Shown in pieces: positions 1-10,500 of a DNA stretch of 64,000 nt; positions within the stretch are counted from its first letter, which is position 1, and every line of letters begins with the position of its first letter. A program made the position numbers and the translations under genes. Below the pieces are notes generated by a model, which did no database searches, had not been told where the DNA came from, and saw only the letters and a program-made list of their open reading frames with translations. The stretch is from Undaria pinnatifida (lineage: Eukaryota > Sar > Phaeophyceae > Laminariales > Alariaceae), in the NCBI GenBank assembly GCA_012845835.1, contig JABAKD010000001.1, forward strand, positions 12,911,501 to 12,975,500, given 5' to 3'.

Positions 1-2094
1 GATATATACGTACTTGCCGAATCCTGGATCCCGCGCCAGTCTTCCTGGACACTAATATGATTCCGAATCGCACAACAACTGAAATAACGGAAATCAGACT
101 TGAAGATATCAGCAGAGATATGACTTTTTAGCAGAGATAGACGGTTGGTCTATAGCTCATTGCAGATAGCGGATAGCTAGTGGAACACTACAACACGACG
201 CTAACAGGTACGGTGGCACGAACACCACACAATGTTCTCTTGTTAAGCTTTGCACTGGGTTTGACGTGGTGTATATAGTCAATCAGAGGCGACTTTGCTT
301 TGATCCCCTTGATGACCCCCCCAGCGCGAGCGCGCATCGACGCACGACGCCAAATGTCACGGTACGCAGCAGTCGCGGAAAATTACGCCTCGCAGAACGT
401 AGGGTTGTGGGTTGCGCAGTGACGCCCTCTTTAAATGAGGTCAACAAAATGGCGGACCAAGGGTCAGCAAGGCCAGCAGCGTGGCAAAGCGAAACAGACA
501 TCTCTACGAGCAAGCAACCAACATGTTTTGAAAGCCACTTTTAGGCTTTCTGGCTTTACTCGACCCCTTGAACCCTGACTGGCGTCAGCCCTGACCTTCA
601 CCCCGATCCCGACTCGCCTTACCGGCGCGCGTGCTTTGTATCAGCGCGCATGCTTTGCCCCTGTCCAGGCTAACAATCACGGTTTAAAGGGCGACGAAAT
701 ATTTCAAAAAGCGACCCTGTTTTTTTTTCTGTCTTTACCGTGACGAGGCAAACGGGACAGCTATACCTTTTGTCGTGTAGCCAAACTAGTGTACCATAAA
801 GTACACCCATTTTGTGTTTACAGATTGCCCAAGTATGAGTTTCTGGCAATTGCCCAAACTCATACCTCACCCCCTAAAAATTCGCTACCTGCATCTGAAA
901 TTAGTCGCCCATGCTCTACAAAATACCCCCCCCCGCCACCGCCCTGCCCTGCCCTACCGTGATACTACTGGGCTTGCAGGTGTGCGACCGTTTGGGGCCA
1001 GATTATCGTATAGAGTAAACGTTAAGACAACGAAACGACGATGATATAGTCCACCACTAGTGTCAGTTGGGCGTGAAACTCTAGCTTTCGAGCTACTACT
1101 CAAGGGGTCTTACGAAACTGGCGCTGTATGGTCCTACTCGTGGAGCTGCACACTCACGCTACTAGTGCAAGGTTGGCAAGACTATACACACGACATATTT
1201 GGTCGATCTCTCTCGGTCACAAAAATGCCATAAACACATTCACCACACTAACCAATATCCCAAACTTGAAAGTAACCCAGACCCACCCCGTGGGTGCAGC
1301 TATGAAAACTAAGCGTTTTGGAATGTGCGATAACCAGCCGTTGATACACCCCCCCCCCCTGCCGTCGAAATCAACGACCCTTTTTGCATATAAATCGAAT
1401 GATAACGACACTCTTAGAAAACCGAAACCTCGTCAGTCTTTCCCGCCAACTTTCCGAGCGGCAAGGCTTTCAGATGAGTCGATTGATTATCCTGCGCCGC
1501 GGCATAAAATTGACGCTTTCGCCGTGGCATAACTATACTGGTAGTTACTGCCTTTCACTCGGTAACGCCCTTCAACTCTCCCCCCCACGCGTGATCAAAC
1601 GCCTCTTCACACGCAACGAAACCCGGGGACACCCATAAAATCCGTTCTAAGTGGCTCGATTGGGACGATCATCATGCATACGACACCATGACATACTTTT
1701 GAGCCTCAATGTTTCAATCCGCTTAATTAACTCAATTCGTACGATCGTCGTGAAATTAAACAATCAGATCGGTGCTGTCTGTCAACCCTTCCCTAGATAT
1801 ATTACTGAATGCTTCTTTGGACCAAGCAAACACCGCGGATACCAACAATGATCGTTCGTTTCTCATGCCTCGACGTCATAACTGGTTCGATTCCGGCGAA
1901 CTTCATAGCATACGCCACCGCCAACAAAAACATTTTCTCCCCCAAGAATGGTAAAAAAAAAGTCACAAGCACTACGATGAAAAAAATGCTAAAACTTAAA
2001 TCGGAATCCTACGCCAAAAACAGCGGTGGCAGAAAAAAAATACAGCAGCAACACCAACCAGCTGATGCATCGAATCGCAAAAACAGTGGCACAA
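1..2094. other. No recognised feature
   Basis: I see no protein family, RNA gene or clear transposon here. The reading frames present are short and unlike known proteins. There are short C runs near 931 and 1352. The stretch may be intron, 3' flank or intergenic DNA downstream of the minus-strand WW-domain gene that reaches 2095. Confidence 0.4.
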
Positions 2095-2307
2095 CTACTT
2101 TGGGTACTTCATGCAGCAAGCAGGCCTATCACGCTGGGTCTCTTTCGTGACTACGTTGAACCAATACTCTCCCATCTTGGGATCGTTGGTGATGTGCATC
2201 CACTTCTCGTGCTCCCGCATCTCGTAGCTCACAGACCGCGGCGGGAGTGATGATGGCGGCGGGGGCTGCTTCTTCACCGTCACTCCCTTGGGGTGTTCCC
2301 ACTGCGT
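2095..2307 (-). CDS. WW-domain protein, 3'-most visible exon (second half of WW1, degenerate WW2)
   Basis: Read on the minus strand, the exon follows a good acceptor (TGCGTAATCCAG at its border). It begins TQWEHP, which is the second half of a WW domain whose first half is in the exon at 4670-4514. A proline linker (QPPPPSSLPP) follows, then a second WW-like module: W, 22 residues including PKMGEYWFNVVTKETQ, then R-D-R-P. The spacing matches WW1 exactly, but the second Trp is replaced by Arg. The frame then meets TAG at 2095-2097, so this may be the C-terminus. A GT at 2132 could instead be a donor, ending the exon at 2133. WW domains bind proline-rich ligands, and the protein's role is unknown. 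The WW assignment comes from residues I can see; the exon end is uncertain. Confidence 0.62.
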   Translation of the reverse strand, partial: TQWEHPKGVTVKKQPPPPSSLPPRSVSYEMREHEKWMHITNDPKMGEYWFNVVTKETQRDRPACCMKYPK

Positions 2308-3107
2308 CTGGATTACGCAGAGAAATTCGAGCAGGGGCCGGAGCCGGGGGGGTGAACTCATGTAATGCGTTGCCATGGTCGCATGATATCAGACCCTCGA
2401 ATCCCCACAAAGCCGGGACGGAGAAGGTAGGGAATTCACCGACCAGGGGGGTGGGGGTAGGGCGGAGTAAACGTTGTCACGCATAGTCTGTAAGACCATA
2501 CTGGGGGAGAGGGTAGCATTGGAACGCTTTTCGATACATCCTCCGGCAAATAAGGGGGGAGGAGGGGGGCAACGTTGTTCAAAATGTTGGAGAACATAGG
2601 TGTCGCTAGGGATTCGCGCAGCAGAACATTTGTAGCCGTCAAGTTTTCTGCATTGGTGGATGGTGGGCGTTCTTGGCATTCATTTTTGTCTCGTGGCTTC
2701 CGTGGCCACAAGGCAGGTGCCAGTAGGTGCGTACTGGTAAGCACTGCTTCGATACGTGCTCGACCATGTACGTATAGTAAGAGCGGATATACACTGCTTG
2801 TACTGGTGTAATGCCGTGCAGGGAATAAAAAAATAGCGAGGAAAGATGTCAGGGGACATCAGCTTTCGGGGTGGTCAGTCACATGTTTAGGATATCTCAC
2901 ACTAAACCTAGTGTACTACGTCCAGATGGTCGTCCGTCATAAACTAGGTCTAGACCGCCGTGTCCGTCACAGGTCCAAATTGTCGTTTAATGCGGCCGTC
3001 CGTCATAGGCCATAATTGCCGTCTACTGGCATATCAGGTACCTGCTAGACAAGCTTGCCTCTGAAGGCGGGAGCGCGAAATAAACAGGCTACGAGTAAAA
3101 AAAGCAG

Positions 3108-3200
3108 GCAACAGCAGCAGCAGCACGGCAGCGCGAACAGCAGCACGGCAGCGCCAACAGCAGCAGCCGCAGTAGAAACAATTGCAACAGCAACAGCGGC
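3108..3200. repeat. CAG/GCA trinucleotide-rich stretch
   Basis: Imperfect CAGCAGCAR runs lie inside the predicted intron. All frames stay open because of composition, giving Ala/Gln/Thr-rich translations. Confidence 0.75.
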
Positions 3201-4281
3201 TGTGGTGCCAGCGGAGAAACAGAACGTAGATGTCACAGCAGCTATAGCCGCACTAGCAGCCTGTCCGAGGGTACTGTTGAGAAAAAACATGCACCATCAC
3301 CACCACCACCATCCCCCACCACCACGTGGATTTCGCCGGATAGTCGACCCCTGTGCCTTCTTGCTTCGGCCTACTCTCGGTGCTTGTGGATGGGCGGCTG
3401 TGGGTGGCTGCTATACTGCTTTCTTGACACGGGGCTGCTTGCCAGGGAGACTGGGGACATGAAGCCGAGTTATTGAAGTAGCCATACGACGATTTGGGCG
3501 TATATCCTTCACCCAACTTTGAACAGCACCCTATCTAGTCTATAGTCTAGTTGACCGTCAAGATTAGAAACGCGCATTCACTCTCAAGTATATTACAGCA
3601 GGTTAGGGGGGTATCGTTGTGCCTTACTTTTCTACATCTTTCCGCGGATTGGGCGGGGCGGGAGGTGGCGCGTTGCACTTTGTTTCTTCATCGTAGAGCG
3701 GATTAGGTAGCTGGGCAGCCTCCTGGTGCTTTTTCTTGTGCACCCCCTGACGGATTTGTAAAAATGAAGGTTTCGTTCATTACAACTTCCTTCCACAGAT
3801 AGCGGCATCGTGTGCCGATTCAACCGTCAACGGACCCAGGTATACCGATGGGGCAGCCGACTTGAGAGCCCCCCATAAAGACCAAGGCAACCGCACTAAT
3901 TCAGGTGCCACTCTCTTATCTCAGCACGGCTATCATACACCTGGTACATTCGTTTGAGTCAAAAATCATACCAGGTATAGGTTTAATTTATGGCGCTACG
4001 AGGCATGACACGCCGACTTGGCCCCTTATAAGTCCGCTGTCTCGTACCATGGACGCTCTTAAATGATGTCCCCCATTATAGGGACCAAACCAAGGAAGAC
4101 TTCGATCCCACCCGTTACCAGACACGTACCCCTCCGCTTGCCCCAATAAACCCTACTAATAGCACGAACAACTTCTCCCCTCGTAGCGACTATTGATAGA
4201 CGTTCGCTCCCTCCTTGTATTATCGCACACTTACCTAGACACACGCGTGTGCCCCCCCTTCGCCAACAGTAGCCCGCATTC

Positions 4282-4450
4282 CACCCCCCCCCCCCCCACG
4301 CCCCCGTACCCTACCTTACCCTACCGTGCCCTACCCTACCCTACCCTACCCTACCCTACCGTACCCTACCCTACCCTACCCTACCGTACCCTACCCTACC
4401 CTACCCTACCGTACCCTGTCCTATCCTACCCTACCCTACCCTATCCGTAC
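4282..4450. repeat. CCCTA pentanucleotide array after a C-tract
   Basis: A poly-C run is followed by about 150 bp of CCCTA repeats, with CCGTA variants recurring at intervals. The unit resembles a telomeric repeat but is a pentamer, and the array sits within the predicted WW-gene intron. Confidence 0.9.
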
Positions 4451-4513
4451 CCTACTCCTTCCTACCCTACCCACCTTACCCCCCCCCCCCTAGATCACTG
4501 TGAGACGGCTCAC

Positions 4514-4670
4514 CGTATTGGAGATGGTGTTGTAGTAATACATACTATCCGTGTTGGAGTCGTAGTATTCCTTCCACACGACATTTGTATCATTGCGGTG
4601 GAGGTCAGTCAAGTTTTCCGCGACTGGCTGCCACGGATACGCGAACCCTCCCTGCGGAGCTACAGGGTGC
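4514..4670 (-). CDS. WW-domain protein, middle exon (first half of WW1)
   Basis: The minus-strand exon has acceptor CAG at 4671-4673 and donor ACG|GTGAGC at 4514/4513. It holds one base that completes a codon plus 52 codons. The reading includes APQGGFAYPWQPVAENL, then the WW start (VVWKEYYDSN) and the aromatic block MYYYNTISNT. Joining it in phase to the exon at 2307 gives NT+TQWEHP, a complete WW domain with 22 residues between the two Trp. The first base also completes the split codon left by the exon at 5432-5317. This restoration of a domain across two consensus splice sites is the best evidence for a host gene in the window. Confidence 0.68.
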
Positions 4671-5316
4671 CTGATGTTTCGGGTTACACACGGACATGCC
4701 GTGAGCGCACGAGGGGTCGGGGGTGGGTGGGAGGTGTAAGGGGGGCGGGAGGGGTGGGGGGTGAGTGGGGGGAGGCGGGGGGAGGGAGGGGAGCGCATTC
4801 GCTGTGTCGTTGAAGTGGTGGTGGTGGTGATGGTGGTTTTCGTTTATGTGCTTGTGTTGAGTACAACGCCGATGTCCCCCCGGTAAGCAGGTTAACACAG
4901 GCATGCATTAGTGCACGGGGAGCGGGGGCGTGGTGATGGTGCAAACGACTTGTGCACGGATAAGTCATAAGCGCCGGGAAGGGGGGCGCGGTGTGGTTAC
5001 GGATGTGTGTGTATGGGGGGGGTGTAATTACATTTGTGGCGGTAGTGGTAGTGGTGGAGGTAGCGGTGGTGGTGGTGGATGATGGTGGTGCTGTTGCTAT
5101 TGTCGTTGGTGTAGAGGGTGGTGGTGGTGATGGTGGTGATGGCGGTGGACGTGGCGGTGGTGGTGTTGTTGGTGTGTTGGTGTTGGTGGTGGGGGTAGCG
5201 GTGGGTGGGGACGGGTGCGGTGGTGGAGGTGGTGGTGCGTGTGGGTCATAACGGTGTGGTCATCGTCGTTGGTCCTTTGAATACTGCCGGCAGTGCCTCG
5301 CTCGGACTCGATTTAC
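4671..5316 (-). other. Predicted intron with G-rich and GGT repeats
   Basis: This lies between the two upstream exons of the WW gene, with donor GTAAAT from 5316. It contains G-rich sequence near 4720-4800 and a long GGT/GTG microsatellite at about 5036-5245. Proline- or glycine-rich translations here are compositional. Confidence 0.4.
5036..5245. repeat. GGT/GTG-rich imperfect microsatellite
   Basis: About 210 bp of GGTGGT, GTGGTG and GATGGT units. Every frame is open and low-complexity. Confidence 0.85.
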
Positions 5317-5432
5317 GAGGAGCCTTCGAACACTTTCAGGGGGCGTGAAGGAAACGTTTCAAAGCCCGGTTTTATCGCCGCTGCTGGACACGCCAAGGGA
5401 CCGATACACCACCGCCCCGCGAAGTCGAAAAG
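5317..5432 (-). CDS. WW-domain protein, possible upstream exon
   Basis: The minus-strand stretch is bounded by acceptor TATCGTCAG (cag at 5433-5435) and donor TC|GTAAAT. It reads 38 codons plus two bases, with a protein-like composition (LFDFAGRWCIGPLACP near the start, RPLKVFEGSS at the end). The two left-over bases plus the first base of the 4670-4514 exon form TCG, so the phases agree. I recognise no domain. The support is phase matching and composition only. Confidence 0.38.
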
Positions 5433-5435
5433 CTG

Positions 5436-6015
5436 ACGATAGAGTGCACGGTACGGCTCAACCTTTTAGGGCAGTAACTCGTTCCGCATGAATAAATGTT
5501 TGTCTGGTATAAAGTGCGGACTTTTGTGGGAAACTACGAGATGAGCTTAGGATGTGGTCGATCGAAAAATAAACTGAACAAAAACCCGGATGTTTTCGGA
5601 ACAGACCTCCTGTGGGTAGGGTCGAGATCGGCGCTGGGGATTAAAAGGGTGACCCTTAAAATAATATCTTAGACAAGTTTTCACACATGCCCTCATCTAA
5701 TGCCACACCCAGCGATCAAAATTCCATGCTTCAATCGAAGATAACAACCTGGCATTGTGGTAAAAGCGGCTGCTTTGTGGACCCACGCACAGCGACCAGA
5801 GCAACTAAAGGGGCGGCTTTTTGTAAACCATCTACAATAGTGGGATCGCGCAGCAGAACAAACACAGTCGTGGCCCCTTGTTATTGTATTCTTTAGTGCG
5901 GGGTTCCACTACAGTACAATGGAAATCGTTTGCTGCAACCCCTCGCGGAACCCGCATGCGAACAAGCACAGTCGTGGTCCCGCGTCAGTGCGGCTTTCTA
6001 TACTGCGAGTTTCCA
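5436..6015. other. No recognised feature
   Basis: Unique-looking sequence with short local repeats, such as two CAGTCGTGG(C/T)CCC stretches near 5870 and 5970. It may be an intron or the 5' flank of the WW gene. Confidence 0.3.
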
Positions 6016-6570
6016 CCGTTGTGCGTTCACTATACTATGCGGAGATAGTTAGGGGTCCCATTGCAGTGCGGTAACCGCACTATACGGAGATAGTTAGGGG
6101 TCCCACTTTAGTGCGGTAAACACACTATGAGGATATAACTAATTGGGGTCCCACTTCAGTGCCGTAACCACACTATGCGAAGATAGTTAGGGGTCCCACT
6201 TTATTGCGGTTACCACACTATACGGAGATAGTTGGGGGTCCCACTTTAGTGCGATAAACACACTATGCGGACATAGTTAGAGGTTCCGGCATAGTGCAGT
6301 TACCACACTATTCGGACATAGTTCGGGGTCCCATTTTAATGCGGTTACCACACTATGCGGATATAGTTAAGTGTCCCACTTTAGTGCGGTTACCACGCTA
6401 TACGGAGATAGTTGGGGGTCTCACTTTAGTACGGTAACCACACTATGCGGACATAGGTGGGGGTTTCACTTTAGTGTGGTTACCGCACTCTACGGACATA
6501 GTTAGGGGTCCCACTATAGTGCGGTAACCGCACTATGCGGAGATCGTTGAGGGTCCCACTTGAGTGCTGG
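6016..6570. repeat. 45-bp minisatellite with a palindromic core, about 12 copies
   Basis: A unit of about 45 bp recurs at near-constant spacing: CACTATGCGGAGATAGTTAG, then GGGTCCCACTTTAGTGCGGTAAC. The best copies contain TAGTGCGGT-A-ACCGCACTA, a perfect inverted repeat around one base. Copies vary by substitutions and a few indels. There are no unique spacers, so it is not a CRISPR-type array. Confidence 0.92.
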
Positions 6571-7104
6571 CATTGCCATCTGGCAAGGCGTCGCACGAAT
6601 GAGGATCACAACTCTGTTGTCATCATGCTCCGCTCGCGTCGGCATATCTCGAATGGTTGTACCGCAGGTACATTTCTCACCTCACCACCTCCTGCCACTG
6701 CGTGTGTATGAGATTTGGATGGCTGACGTGTACGTGCTCGAGTTTTCGCTTGCTACACGGTTTTGCGCTACAAGTTGAAAAAAAGGACATTAATCAGCTC
6801 CTACAAATTTGGGCTGGTCTCAAGAGTCTTACGAGCGACAGGGTGTTTCTTGCACAAATTCCAGTACGATCAATGTGTTCATGTTGGGGTTCACGCGAAA
6901 ATCCAGCCAAAAACTGCTAAACTTCCAAATTCTCAAAAACGCTGTCGCGAGCTGTAACCAGATACTGCTGCTCTCGATACGGATTCGCGCTGGTGCAAAA
7001 AAATATATAGCTGTCGTCAACTGTGTGCGTTGGCGGGAAGCGTTGACATGGTACATGCTGCTGCTGCAACTATTATTAGTAGCTGTTGCTGCCCGAGGAT
7101 GATG

Positions 7105-7415
7105 TTTTTGGAAAACAAGCGATCGTTTCTCGGTTTTTGTTCTATATCATATTGAAATCGACCGTTCCTCGGCTTTTTCTTCATTATAAATCGACCGTTC
7201 CTTGGTGTGTTCAATATTTTAAAACGACCGTTCCTCGTTTCGTTATTTATTGCACCCAACCATTCCTCGGCGTGTTCTACATTGAAACCGACCGTTCCCC
7301 GGTTTGTTCGTTACTGAAACCGACCGTTCCCCGGTTTGTTCGTTACTGAAACCAACCGTTCCTCCTTTTCTTCTGTATTGAAAACGACCGTTCCTCGGTT
7401 TGTTTTGTATTGAGA
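7105..7415. repeat. 32-34-bp minisatellite, about 9 copies
   Basis: Repeats of CGACCGTTCCTCGGTTTGTT followed by an AT-rich TATTGAAA-like segment. The two central copies (from about 7288) are nearly identical and the outer copies are more diverged. Confidence 0.9.
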
Positions 7416-7546
7416 GCAGCTGGTCAGGCGGGGCACCCGAGATTCGGTCAAACGATATGGAAAATATCCTTTACCTTGCACCGTCGTCAACTAGAAATAC
7501 ACTTCTCGCTCGAGCTTAAGGGTTCTGGCTAACACTACCATCTCAG

Positions 7547-7699
7547 GCGCGGAATGGGCTTGCCCATCATCCATTGATAAAGTGTGTTTACGGTGTGGTT
7601 CGGAGTTCGACTGGAATAGTGAGGCATTCAAAGGGGCTACATTTAAACCACGAGAGAATCCGATGGATGAAACTGTGGACATATGGCTGCTTGTTGCCG
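7547..7699 (+). CDS. Possible internal exon of an unidentified plus-strand gene
   Basis: The acceptor context is strong: CTAAC branch-like sequence, then ACTACCATCTCAG. A candidate donor is GCCG|GTAGTG. Between them are 50 complete codons with ordinary composition, including SIDKVCLRCGSEFDWNSEAF and PRENPMDETVDIW. The two Cys as C-L-R-C could be half of a metal site, but I recognise no family. The opposite strand is also open here, so coding is not certain. The GGT repeat that follows would be intronic. Confidence 0.33.
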
Positions 7700-7860
7700 G
7701 TAGTGGCGGTGTTGACGGTGGTGTTGATGGTGCGGATGTTGCTGTTGTTGGAAATGATGATAGCGGTGGTGGTGGCCGTGGTGGTGTTGTTAATGATGAT
7801 GTAGCTGTTCTGCTGGTGGTGGCGGCGGCGACGTCGACGATACCAACGCATATCTAATCG
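7700..7860. repeat. GGT/GTT-rich imperfect microsatellite
   Basis: Runs of GGTGTTGATGGTG-type units. Long frames on both strands are compositional. Confidence 0.75.
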
Positions 7861-7945
7861 CGTTCTCAACATTGCGAACTCTTAAAATCGGAGTGTGTTT
7901 CCGTTGGAACAACGGCTACATTGTCGTAGAAATATTAAAAAAATT

Positions 7946-8110
7946 AAAATACACTCCAGCTGTGAGATCGAAGATTTCGTCGAAACTCATCTTTGCAAGC
8001 TGTGTGTGATACTCCGATCGCGCGCATTACGAGTTGTGTGTCCTCATTAAGGATATAGGTCGGCGACTCCCCTTACAGCTACAGTGTAGCTATCAGGGTC
8101 AACAGGATGA
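7946..8110 (+). repeat. Dispersed repeat D1, copy 1
   Basis: This starts near TACACTCCAGCTGTGAGATC, continues with TTTGCAAGCTGTGTGTGATA and the CGATCGCGCG block, then GTTGTGTGTCCTCATTAAGG and GTCGGCGACTCCCC. The same order of blocks recurs at 37185-37425 (+) and, reversed, at 27985-28165, 28948-29045 and 45528-45625. Confidence 0.82.
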
Positions 8111-8199
8111 TTTTAGTCAGTCTGTGCGCGGAAACTATAAAACCCGTTTCTGAGGGGGACAAAATCTGACAGCTGTGAAGGGATAGGGGGGGCCTGGTT

Positions 8200-9480
8200 T
8201 TGATCAAAAGCGAGCGGGTTTGGAGGGGGGCGGGGGGGGGGGGGGGGGCAGCTCGATATGTGCCTGGAAACTATACATTATTTCGAGGGGATAAATGTGA
8301 CATTTTTGGAAATAATACATCAGTTTATCGTGTATATCCTGGGGTAAATCGTACAATCAGTGAGTAAAGAGAGGGTGGAGTGTTCGAGCGGGTGGGGTTG
8401 GGTTGGGTTGGGGGGGAAAGGGTGGGGGGTGGGGGCGGGGGTGGGGTGTGGGGGGTGTGGGGGGGGGGGTGTGGGGGGGGGGGGGTGGGGGGGGGAGGGC
8501 TTTAGGTGAGGGGTTTGTTATACGTGTGGTGCTAGGTCTAGGCGAAGGTGCGGGTGATGGGGAAGAAGGGGGCGTTCGAGGCGGGGGGGGGGGGGGGGGG
8601 GGGGGAAGGAACACAGCGGCATGGATGGCTCTCGAAAGATAATGAGGTGATATCCTGTGCGTGAAGTGTTTATTAATGTGGCGGATTTCGATATTTGGTG
8701 GGGCGTTTGAGTAAGGGAGAGCAAGAGGGGGGGGGGGGGGGGGAGATTTTTTAGGAGGTTTAGGTCACAAATAATATTCAAATACACTTCGGCTGTGAGA
8801 TCAAAGATATGTATCAGCTTGTTATACGCGTGGTGCTAGGTCTAGGCGATCGTGCAGGTGGTCGGGAAAGAGGGGGCGTTGGAGGGGGGGGGGGGGGGGG
8901 GGAAACACAGCGGCATGGATGGCTCTCGAAAGATAATGAGGTGACATCCTGTGCGTGAAGTGTTTATTAATGTGGCGGATTTTGATATTTGGTGGGGCGT
9001 TTGAGTAAGGGAGAGCAAGAGGGGGGGGGGGGGATTTTTAGGAGGTTTAGGTCACAAATAATATTCAAATACACTTCGGCTGTGAGATCAAAGATATGTA
9101 GCAGCTTGTTATACGCGTGGTGCTAGGTCTAGGCGATCGTGTAGGTGGTCGGAAAAGAGGGGGCGTTGGAGGGGGAGGGGGGGGGGTATAATTGAAACCT
9201 TCGTCATGGATGGTCAGAAAGATAATGACGTGGTATCAACTGCGTATAGGTGTTTATTACTCAGGCCGATTTTGATTGTGAGTGGGGCGTTTGGACAGAC
9301 TAGGCGGAAGGGGGGGGGGTGGATCGGGGGACGGAGGGGCGGGGGGGGGAAAGGGTTGGGGTTTGTTATGAAAAAGAGGTCAGTGGAGGGGGAGGGGAGG
9401 GGGGGGGGGGGGGGGGGCGGGGGGCGGGACATTTCAATATGTGCGCGGAAACTATAAATTCTCAAAGGGGACAAACCTGA
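8200..9480. repeat. About 295-bp tandem repeat (3 copies) with long G tracts
   Basis: The block TGGTGCTAGGTCTAGGCGA, G-tract, CACAGCGGCATGGATGGCTC, GTGTTTATTAATGTGGCGGA, G-tract, GGAGGTTTAGGTCACAAATA begins near 8530, 8829 and 9117. The third copy is diverged. Uninterrupted or nearly pure G runs of 10-25 occur near 8230, 8585, 8730, 8885, 9022 and 9400. A fragment of the D1 motif (ACACTTCGGCTGTGAGATC) lies inside each unit. Gly- or Pro-rich frames are compositional. Confidence 0.85.
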
Positions 9481-10500
9481 CGATTGAAGCAATAAGACAT
9501 CCCTTTATATCATCTGGCTCGTAATGTTTACTATTCTAGAAGGTTTGATGTTAGATGCAGCATGCAACCCAGTGTTTAAGTGTAGTAAATAACGTGTTAA
9601 ATCTTCACAGTTTGTTGTTGTATGATACAGCGATCGAAAGCTAGAATATTTTATAGAATATTTGTAGGTACCATTATTTTCTGACATCGCTAATTATAAG
9701 AAACAGATACGTATTGTCAAATGCAACAGGCGAGGTGATGTGGTCATGCACTGTGTTTGTCACCATCATCATACAGTCACCATTATTATCGACATCGCTA
9801 ATCATACGCACGAGATACGTATTGCCAAATACAGCATGCGAGGTGATGTATGTGGCCATGTGCTGTCTCCGTCATTGAGCATTAGAGGGAGGGATGCGAA
9901 TCGACGCTTGGTATACATGTGCTCAATTACGTTACCTCATTAGTCATACTTGGTATACACGCGCTCAATCCCGTTACCTCGTTAGTAATACTTCGCTTGG
10001 CATAGGTGGGGAGGCGATCATGCAGACGGTATGTACGAAATACCCTACGTAATGGGTTGGTAAGGTTGTTTACCGCAATTTTAACACATCTGCTTGTGCT
10101 TCCTTTTCCAAATTATTTTTGTCTCAAATAAATGTACGATTTCACGCCTATGATTTTACCTTGTCGATGTGGGGCTCTGCGGTCGTCAATTTTAAGTCAG
10201 AGATACGTCCTACAAATACATCAGGCGAGGTGGGTATGTGATGTCATATAATGCGATGTCATCACTATTGATCGCGAGGGTGATTTTACTTCGTGAGGTA
10301 AATGGTACTGTGTTTCGTAGATATATAATATGTGGATTAATGCTCGATGTTGTCTTATCGAAAGTTTCGATATGCCTTAGAGATACATGCCGTGGACTAG
10401 TGGTGGACGTTGTCGTGTCGAAAAGTTTCGACACGTCAAAAAACTCAAATTTTCGAGATATCGAAGAGCGCCTTTTACGCGTTTCGTACAACGGCACCGC
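9480..10500. repeat. Diverged local repeats and a perfect hairpin
   Basis: Segments around GACATCGCTAAT, GATACGTATTG, CAAATRCA and GCGAGGTGATGT recur about 115 bp apart (9685-9750 and 9790-9850), with a weaker relative near 10200. CGTGTCGAAA at 10414-10423 pairs with TTTCGACACG at 10426-10435 across two bases. I recognise no gene. Confidence 0.6.

Larger units (their letters stand above)
2308..4513 (-). other. Intron splitting the WW1 domain (2,206 bp), repeat-rich
   Basis: The donor is GTGAGC directly after ACG (from 4513) and the acceptor is CAG at 2308-2310. Both flanking exons are in phase 0 here. Inside are CAG/GCA-rich sequence at 3108-3200, a CAC run near 3290-3325, a TACCAGGTA motif at 3969, and a C-tract plus CCCTA array at about 4282-4450. 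Open frames on both strands in the CAG and C-rich parts look compositional. Confidence 0.55.

Noticed and set aside
1432-1530. Short minus-strand frame (MPRRKRQFYAAAQDNQSTHL) as a further exon of the WW gene
   Set aside because: The possible donor and acceptor are weak, and no phase-consistent join to the exon at 2307-2095 could be shown.
6016-6570. CRISPR array
   Set aside because: The repeats are contiguous 45-bp units without unique spacers, they diverge gradually, no cas genes are present and the genome is eukaryotic.
8357-9492. Proline- or glycine-rich proteins in the G-tract region
   Set aside because: Translations simply follow homopolymer runs and alternate between strands.
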